Source: Gammaproteobacteria bacterium | GTDB lineage: Bacteria > Pseudomonadota > Gammaproteobacteria > Chromatiales > Chromatiaceae | NCBI GenBank assembly: GCA_030594925.1 | Contig: JAUVEG010000002.1 | Span: forward strand, 1-22,268 | DNA length: 22,268 nt | Direction of reading: 5' to 3' | Shown: in pieces, positions 17,879 to 22,268 of the stretch | How positions within the stretch are numbered: position 1 is the stretch's first letter | How the letters are laid out: each line of letters opens with the position of its first letter | Translations under genes and position numbers: made by a program | The notes under the pieces: model-generated | Database searches by the model: none | Seen by the model: the letters and a program-made list of their open reading frames with translations, nothing else | What the model was told of the DNA's origin: nothing

Positions 17879-18310
17879 ATGGATAATAATGATATTCGTC
17901 AGGCTGGTCTAAAAGTAACTTTGCCGAGGCTCAAGATTCTTGAAATTCTTGAACGCAATCAAACGCGTCATCTGAGTGCTGAAAGTGTCTACAAAATTCT
18001 GCTGAAGAATGACGAGGAGATCGGTCTCGCCACCGTTTATCGTGTTTTAACGCAGTTTGAAGCGGCAGGGCTGGTCAAACGCCAGAATTTTGAAGGCAGC
18101 ACTTCAGTGTTTGAGCTGGATCGCGGAATGCACCATGATCATATCGTTTGTATTGAATGCGGGCATATCGAGGAGTTTGTTGATGAGACCATTGAGGAGT
18201 CTCAGAAAAAGATCGCAAACAAGCTCGGTTTTGAATTGGCCGAGCACTCCATGGTTCTCTACGGGCGCTGTCAAAATGAGAATTGCCCCCATCGCAAGCC
18301 GAAATCCTGA
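17879..18310 (+). CDS. fur: Ferric uptake regulator Fur
   Basis: Iron-responsive dimeric repressor of about the usual length (143 residues). The N-terminal winged helix contains LKVTLPRLKILEIL and the recognition stretch EIGLATVYRVLTQFEAAGLV (about 47-66). Metal sites are visible: H31 (HLSAES), the MHHDHIVC segment with H85, H86 and H88, a zinc-binding pair C91/C94 (CIECG), and a second pair C131/C136 (GRCQNENCPH). AGGA five bases before ATG 17879 supports the start. It is typical Fur rather than Zur or PerR by its similarity to the proteobacterial Fur pattern. Confidence 0.97.
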   Translation: MDNNDIRQAGLKVTLPRLKILEILERNQTRHLSAESVYKILLKNDEEIGLATVYRVLTQFEAAGLVKRQNFEGSTSVFELDRGMHHDHIVCIECGHIEEFVDETIEESQKKIANKLGFELAEHSMVLYGRCQNENCPHRKPKS

Positions 18311-18374
18311 AGTGAGAACAATCCCTTGAGCGAGATGCTAGACTAGACTCCTCAAATGGCCAGCATCTTTACAA

Positions 18375-18505
18375 ATGAGTCAAATTTCAATAATGACTCT
18401 CGCCAAGACGCAAAGACCGCAAAGGTTTTTCTTGGCGAACTTTGCGCCTTTGCGAGAGAAAATGTTTTTTTTCATGCCTTGTCAGTCTGAGACTTGGTCT
18501 CGCTA
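18375..18505 (+). repeat. Family-3 repeat (hairpin core in a conserved shell), copy 1, between fur and recN
   Basis: The core hairpin pairs CTCTCGCCAAGACGCAAAG (18397-18415) with 18440-18458 at 17 of 19 positions and is followed by a T-rich run at 18464-18472, so it could end transcription of fur. It is preceded by TTTCAATAATGACTCTCG and followed by CATGCCTTGTCAGTCTGAG and TTGGTCTC. Both flanks recur, inverted, beside soxZ (21387-21541). GACGCAAAG-type arms are a common style of intergenic repeat in gammaproteobacteria. Between fur and this repeat, AGATGCT (18333) and AGCATCT (18362) form another weak inverted repeat. Confidence 0.7.
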
Positions 18506-18534
18506 GTTGTTACAGTTGTTTCCAAAGACGATAG

Positions 18535-20199
18535 TCATTCTGTTGAGAGCATCTCCTGAGCGTGCTTGAGGGTGCGTTCTGTCATCTCGACGCCCCCAAG
18601 CATGCGCGCGACCTCATCGACGCGTTGACTCTCCTCGAGTGGGGTGATGCGAGTATGCGTAGAGTTGTTGTGGCACTGCTTTTCAACAAGCAGATGATGA
18701 TGCGCCTGTGCCGCGACTTGGGGCAGGTGGGTGACGCACAGGATCTGCCGCTCTTCTCCCAGTTTGCGTAACAGTTTGCCGACAATTTCTGCAATCCCTC
18801 CTCCAATACCGACATCCACTTCATCGAAGATTAGCGTGGGGATTTTCGCAAGGCCGATTGTAGCGACCTGTATGGCGAGGCTGATTCTGGAAAGTTCGCC
18901 ACCTGAGGCGGCTTTGCTGAGAGGCTGTTGCTGTTGTCCGGGATTGGCGCTGAAATAAAATCCAATTGTTTCGAGGCCGTGTGCTGTCGGTTTCAGCTGC
19001 TCTATGGGGTGGATTACTACACTGAACTCTCCATCCGGCATGGAGAGCTGCTGCATGGTTGCAGAAACCTGTGCGGCCAGTGATTCTGCTGCCTTGCGTC
19101 TTGAACGGCTTAAGCTCTCCGCAACTCTATGCCACTGTTGCTGATGCTTGCCAATTTGCTGCTGCAAATTATCCAGCTGCTCATCGCTCTGCAGTAGTTC
19201 TGCCAGTTGTTGTTGAAGCGTGCGGAGATGAAGGGGGAGTTCGGCTGGTTCAAGCTGGTGTTTGCGGGCGAGCAACAGGATGCTGCCGAGACGCAGGTCA
19301 ACGCTGGCGAGTCTTGCCGGGTCAAGCTTGATATCAGCAGTGAACTGGTGCAGGGAGTGTGAAGACTCTTCGACTTCAATGAGTGCGCTTCGCAGCATCT
19401 CCAGGCTGTCAGGCGGTAGTTTGTCAATTTCACGCAGCTCTTCGAGGATGGAGAGACTGCGTTGCAGCAGTTGTGCGACGCCATTGTCGTGATAGAGGAT
19501 GTTGAGCAGCTCTTCGCTGCGTTCGCGCAGCAGACTGGCATTGCTGAGGCGGCATTGTTCAGACTCAAGTTGCTGCCACTCCTCCTCGGCAGGCGACAAA
19601 TTTTCCAGCTCGTCAATCTGAAACCGCAGCAGTTCAATGTGTGAATGGCGATCCTGCTGCTGCTGTTGTAAAAGGGAAAGCTCCGCGGTTGCAGTGTTCC
19701 ATTGCTGCCATAGTTGCTGCAACTTGTTCAGCTGCTCTTCGTTGCCGGCATAAGCATCAAGCAGAGCACGTTGATAGGGGGTTTTCAGCAGGGATTGGTG
19801 CGCATGCTGTCCATGGATATCAACCAGTTTTTCACTCAGTTGAGTGAGGGATGTGAGTGTTACCGGTGTATTGTTGATAAAAGCACGGGAGCGCCCTTTG
19901 ACGCTAAGCACCCGGCGCACCAGGCAGTCGCAGGAGTCATCCAGTAACTCCATTTTTTTCAACAACTGTTTAGCCTCGGCGTTGTCAGAGAGATCAAACG
20001 CCGCTGTAATCTCGGCTTTGTCCTCGCCGTTTCGAATCAGGGTGCTGTCGGCCTTGTCACCCAGTACCAGTCCGAGAGAGTCGATAAGGATGGATTTTCC
20101 TGCGCCGGTCTCACCGGTGAGAGCGCTCATTCCCGAATCAAATTCAAGTGACAGCTCTTCAATGGTGACAAGATTGCGGATGTGGATGGAGGTCAGCAT
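18535..20199 (-). CDS. recN: DNA repair protein RecN
   Basis: SMC-like ATPase that holds broken DNA ends during recombinational repair. It has 554 residues. The Walker A loop GETGAGKS is at 29-36, long helical coiled-coil arms rich in Gln and Leu run from about 150 to 360, the ABC signature is in SKAASGGELSRISLA, Walker B is LIFDEVDVGIGG, and the H-loop is CVTHLPQVAA. The ATG at 20199 gives the usual N-terminus (MLTSIHIRNLVTIEEL). It lies 37 bp downstream of nadK on the same strand, as in many gammaproteobacteria, so the two are probably cotranscribed. No LexA-type box was recognised in the short gap. Confidence 0.98.
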   Translation of the reverse strand: MLTSIHIRNLVTIEELSLEFDSGMSALTGETGAGKSILIDSLGLVLGDKADSTLIRNGEDKAEITAAFDLSDNAEAKQLLKKMELLDDSCDCLVRRVLSVKGRSRAFINNTPVTLTSLTQLSEKLVDIHGQHAHQSLLKTPYQRALLDAYAGNEEQLNKLQQLWQQWNTATAELSLLQQQQQDRHSHIELLRFQIDELENLSPAEEEWQQLESEQCRLSNASLLRERSEELLNILYHDNGVAQLLQRSLSILEELREIDKLPPDSLEMLRSALIEVEESSHSLHQFTADIKLDPARLASVDLRLGSILLLARKHQLEPAELPLHLRTLQQQLAELLQSDEQLDNLQQQIGKHQQQWHRVAESLSRSRRKAAESLAAQVSATMQQLSMPDGEFSVVIHPIEQLKPTAHGLETIGFYFSANPGQQQQPLSKAASGGELSRISLAIQVATIGLAKIPTLIFDEVDVGIGGGIAEIVGKLLRKLGEERQILCVTHLPQVAAQAHHHLLVEKQCHNNSTHTRITPLEESQRVDEVARMLGGVEMTERTLKHAQEMLSTE

Positions 20200-20236
20200 T
20201 TATGGTTGTCTCTATTCATGATGTTTAGAAACGCCA

Positions 20237-21106
20237 TTAAGTACGATGCCCCCAGTTGAGTTTGTTGCGCAGAATCTGGAAATGGTCGTGGCCTGCAGGA
20301 TGAATCAGGCGCACATGATGTTTGGAGCGGGAGATTACGAGCTGATTCTGGCGGCTGATTTCAAGTGTGGTTTGCCCGTCACAGGTAATACGAACATTTT
20401 CGATTGCGGTGCGTTCACACATCCTGAAACGTATAGTTGAGTCAGCGCGGATCATGATCGGCCGGTTGCTCAAGGTGTGCGGACAGATAGGCACCAGTAG
20501 AATGGCGTTAAGATCCGGGTAGACCAGAGGTCCGCCACCGGAGAGCGCATAGGCGGTCGACCCGGTCGGGGTGGAGATGATGATGCCGTCAGAGCGCTGG
20601 GACTCCACAAAGCTGTCGTTGATCCAGATTTCAAACTCGATCATACGGGCAGAGAGCCACTTATGAATCACGACATCATTCAGCGCCAGAGATGAGTCCA
20701 GGCAATTGCCGTCGGCATCGATGATCTCGCTGCGCAGCAAAAAGCGTGGATCCTCGTTGTATTGACCGTCAAGAATCTGATCGAGGCTTTCGAGCATCCT
20801 GTCAGAAGCGATATCCGCAAGAAACCCGAGGCGGCCGCGATTGATGCCGACAACCGGAACATTATAAGGAGCGAGGATGCGGGCGCTGTGCAACAGTGTT
20901 CCGTCACCTCCGATGATGACGACAAGGTCAGAGTTGTCGGCGATGCTTTTCAGTGATGCCGTGGTGTGATCGGGAAGATGCTCTGAGAGGCGCTCATCAA
21001 GAATCAGCTGCTTAACCCTGGGTGCGAGGTGGTCAAACAGCGGACGCAGCAGTGCTCCGATTTCGCTGTCCGTTGTTTTACCGGTAATTCCAATTCGAGG
21101 GAACAA
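20237..21106 (-). CDS. nadK: NAD kinase
   Basis: Phosphorylates NAD to NADP in the cytosol with ATP or polyphosphate. It has 289 residues. The signature GGDGT is at 66-70, followed by NRGRLGFLADI at 89-99 and the NAD-binding stretch SDGIIISTPTGSTAYALSGGGP. The start appears to be TTG (21106): no ATG or GTG exists between it and the next in-frame stop upstream, and no clear ribosome-binding site is visible. CTG 12 bases upstream is the only other plausible initiator. It leads the nadK-recN pair. Confidence 0.96.
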   Translation of the reverse strand: MFPRIGITGKTTDSEIGALLRPLFDHLAPRVKQLILDERLSEHLPDHTTASLKSIADNSDLVVIIGGDGTLLHSARILAPYNVPVVGINRGRLGFLADIASDRMLESLDQILDGQYNEDPRFLLRSEIIDADGNCLDSSLALNDVVIHKWLSARMIEFEIWINDSFVESQRSDGIIISTPTGSTAYALSGGGPLVYPDLNAILLVPICPHTLSNRPIMIRADSTIRFRMCERTAIENVRITCDGQTTLEISRQNQLVISRSKHHVRLIHPAGHDHFQILRNKLNWGHRT

Positions 21107-21171
21107 GGGGTGTACCAGATCAGTTGGAGGAGTAGATAGTGGTCAAATTAACATGCAGGGTAGACAGAGTC

Positions 21172-21373
21172 TAGGGAGCCTCTGAATAAGTCCATGGGAT
21201 GGGTGTTCGGGGGAAGGGCGATCTGGATGTGCATTATACCCTTTGATAGATATTCCTTCCCCCGTAGACTAACTTGCAGGAATGCTCTGATTTGAGGAGC
21301 GAAGCTTCCGCTCCTTGCTCACGCCCCTCATCTACGTCCATGTAGGCGAAGCGACCGGATCAGAGCTTTCCTA
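21172..21373 (+). mobile_element. Family-1 miniature element, copy C, upstream of nadK
   Basis: TA at both ends (21172-21173 and 21372-21373). The left terminus is TAGGGAGCCTCTGAATAA and the right terminus ends CAGAGCTTTCCTA. Stem one pairs 21208-21217 with 21255-21264 over ten perfect pairs (CGGGGGAAGG/CCTTCCCCCG). Stem two pairs GCTCTGAT 21284-21291 with ATCAGAGC 21359-21366. Stem two encloses extra material absent from the shorter copies: AGGAGCG/CGCTCCT (21295-21315) and CTACGTCCATGTAG (21332-21345). At 202 bp it is longer than copies B and D. Confidence 0.78.
21233..21238 (-). promoter_or_regulatory. TATAAT box inside repeat copy C, candidate nadK promoter
   Basis: A perfect TATAAT reads toward nadK on the minus strand, about 127 bp before its TTG start, in the A/T-rich loop of the repeat's G/C stem. 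No good -35 is found at 16-18 bases. Promoter activity is speculative. Confidence 0.25.
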
Positions 21374-21386
21374 ACCTGTTTATTGT

Positions 21387-21541
21387 CTTGTGAGACCAAA
21401 CCTCAGGCCGGCAAGACATGAAAGAGATTATGTTCTCTCGCCAAGCTTCCGTGTCCTGCGCCTCCTTGCGCTCACGGCATTTGTACATCCGTATACGGCA
21501 GACGCGGAAGCTTGGCGAGAGTAATTATTGGAAACTCGCTA
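21387..21541 (-). repeat. Family-3 repeat, copy 2, directly after soxZ
   Basis: Read on the minus strand it begins TAGCGAGTTTCCAATAAT, has a 17-bp perfect inverted repeat (21505-21521 with 21435-21451, CTCTCGCCAAGCTTCCG) that extends to 21 bp with one G-U, then CATGTCTTGCCGGCCTGAG and TTGGTCTC. The flanks align without gaps to copy 1 near fur, but the hairpin core is different and longer, with a CCGTATACGG palindrome inside. It begins at the soxZ stop codon and could act as its transcript end. Confidence 0.7.
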
Positions 21542-21856
21542 CTTGATTTTAGACTCTACGGAGTCACTCTCTCCCTTGTTGTCTTTCCAGCTCATCTTGA
21601 TCGGATCACCGGAGGCGCCGCCCTTGAACTTGAAGCTGACATAGGGGTTCTTGGAGACGCCGCCGCTCAGTGATGCAGTGAGGCGGGGTTTGCCGCCATG
21701 CTCACATACTACCTCTGTGATGTAGTGAGGGGGAATCTTCTCTCCGGTCTTCTTATCCTTGCGGTTGCCGCTCTCCATCGGATGTTTGATGAGGGCTTTT
21801 ACCTCGACCACGTCTTCTTTGACCTTGGCTCTGAGTTTGATTGATGATTTTGCCAT
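21539..21856 (-). CDS. soxZ: Sulfur oxidation carrier subunit SoxZ
   Basis: SoxZ pairs with SoxY to form the periplasmic carrier that holds sulfur intermediates during thiosulfate oxidation. The ATG at 21856 (AGGT upstream) gives 105 residues beginning MAKSSIKLRAKVKEDVVEVK, the typical SoxZ N-terminus. A longer in-frame start 36 bases upstream adds non-conserved residues. Family landmarks are ALIKHPMESGNRKDKKTGEKIPPHYI, GGVSKNPYVSFKFKGG and the terminal WKDNKGESDS. It has no signal peptide, as SoxZ is usually exported bound to SoxY. Its stop TAG coincides with the first bases of a family-3 repeat. Confidence 0.96.
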   Translation of the reverse strand: MAKSSIKLRAKVKEDVVEVKALIKHPMESGNRKDKKTGEKIPPHYITEVVCEHGGKPRLTASLSGGVSKNPYVSFKFKGGASGDPIKMSWKDNKGESDSVESKIK

Positions 21857-22054
21857 TATGTTTACCTGTGTTATGTATTTTGTGAAGGACATCCTGGCTT
21901 GTTAGGGATGCCCCGGATGAATTGACGGGATGGGGGTTTGGGGGAAGGGAAAAGCAAATCCTCGCTAGAACTTACTGATAATTGCCCCTTCCCCCATAGA
22001 AAAACTTGCAAGGCAGTTCTGATAGAAGCGCGAAGCGATTCAATCAGAGCTTCC
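21857..22054 (-). other. 198-bp soxY-soxZ spacer occupied by a repeat
   Basis: soxY and soxZ normally lie within a few tens of bases in one operon. Here most of the spacer is family-1 copy D; about 46 bp next to soxZ, including its ribosome-binding site, are unique. No promoter for soxZ stands out. Confidence 0.8.
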
Positions 22055-22057
22055 TTA
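21903..22057 (-). mobile_element. Family-1 miniature element, copy D, between soxY and soxZ
   Basis: TA at both ends (21903-21904 and 22056-22057). On the minus strand it starts TAAGGAAGCTCTGATT, shows the inner stem GAAGCG-type hairpin closed by ATCAG/CTGAT, then AAAAACTTGC-like spacer and the strong stem 21939-21949 with 21986-21996 (TGGGGGAAGGG/CCCTTCCCCCA, 11 perfect pairs). It ends with GGGGCATCCCTA. At 155 bp it matches repaired copy A in length. Its end abuts, and supplies the last base of, the soxY stop codon. Confidence 0.75.
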
Positions 22058-22268
22058 ACCGCCGCAGCCGCCAATTGTGACCTTGACTGCCTTTTTAGCT
22101 ATGTAGGTTTTGTCGCCTGCCTTGATAACGGCGACAACATCACCGGTTTTCCCCATCTTGATGTTGGTTCTGGCAAAAGCCTGTGCGCCTTCGCCGAGGG
22201 TGAAAGCTGCAACCATTGGGACAGGATTGTTTGGCGCCATAATCAGAATGTCTGTGGTGCCTTCGATG
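22055..22268 (-). CDS. soxY: Sulfur oxidation carrier subunit SoxY (C-terminal part; 5' end outside window)
   Basis: The frame is open to the right edge, so the N-terminal signal peptide and first half are missing; the internal ATG at 22240 is not the start. About 70 residues are visible. PNNPVPMVAAFTL and RTNIKMGKTGDVVAVIKAGDKTYIAKK lead to the hallmark C-terminus KVTIGGCGG. The cysteine in GGCGG is the swinging-arm thiol that carries the sulfur cargo between SoxAX, SoxB and SoxCD. The motif is intact, so the carrier is probably functional. It precedes soxZ on the same strand. Confidence 0.96.
   Translation of the reverse strand, partial: IEGTTDILIMAPNNPVPMVAAFTLGEGAQAFARTNIKMGKTGDVVAVIKAGDKTYIAKKAVKVTIGGCGG

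Larger units (their letters stand above)
21107..21538. other. 432-bp non-coding region between nadK and soxZ, made largely of repeats
   Basis: No credible gene on either strand. It contains family-1 copy C (21172-21373) and family-3 copy 2 (21387-21541), only 13 bp apart. Only about 65 bp next to nadK is free of recognisable repeat. Confidence 0.85.

Noticed and set aside
21871..22074. 67-codon minus-strand frame spanning the soxY-soxZ spacer
   Set aside because: It consists of out-of-frame soxY end plus repeat copy D.
16527..22268. A CRISPR array, retron or toxin-antitoxin system in the repeat-rich part
   Set aside because: The repeats are dispersed single elements with inverted ends, not regularly spaced direct repeats, and no associated cas, reverse transcriptase, toxin or antitoxin gene is present.
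1..22268. tRNA or rRNA genes
   Set aside because: No cloverleaf or conserved rRNA segment was recognised on reading either strand; a covariance search was not possible here.

Overview
The window looks like the chromosome of a sulfur-oxidising gammaproteobacterium with moderate GC. The evidence is a canonical division and cell wall (dcw) cluster, the gammaproteobacterial nadK-recN-bamE/fur block, a DUF721 (DciA) gene beside lpxC, and soxY/soxZ at the right edge. Genus cannot be fixed from the sequence; a Chromatiales-like or thiotrophic-symbiont-like organism is an inference.

Bases 1-15145, plus strand: murE (5' end missing), murF, mraY, murD, ftsW, murG, murC, murB, ddl, ftsQ, ftsA, ftsZ, lpxC. 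From murE to ftsA nearly every stop overlaps the next start (ATGA, TGATG or a few bases), so this is one translationally coupled operon. Together the genes make UDP-MurNAc-pentapeptide (MurB, MurC, MurD, MurE, MurF, Ddl), turn it into lipid I and lipid II (MraY, MurG), and build the divisome (FtsW, FtsQ, FtsA, FtsZ). ftsZ follows a 238-bp gap holding a long hairpin. lpxC (lipid A) follows a 142-bp gap holding a perfect 20-bp palindrome.

Bases 15135-16526: dciA (minus, helicase-loader family) converges on lpxC, and a membrane-anchored M23 endopeptidase gene diverges from it. secA, often the next gene in related genomes, is not here.

Bases 16527-22268: bamE (minus), fur (plus), recN (minus), nadK (minus), soxZ (minus) and soxY (minus, 5' end outside the window). 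The larger gaps are filled by small non-coding repeats that look like miniature transposable elements. Family 1 has four copies with flanking TA and related inverted ends. One copy is interrupted by a different 272-bp element (family 2) with about 27-bp inverted repeats starting GTAA and an 8-bp target duplication. Family 3 has two copies with conserved flanks around different hairpin cores. The repeats sit in the bamE-fur promoter region, upstream of nadK, downstream of soxZ and fur, and between soxY and soxZ, where one appears to have inserted in the TA of the soxY stop codon. No transposase gene is in the window. The repeat landscape is the most unusual content; the protein-coding genes are all recognisable families.
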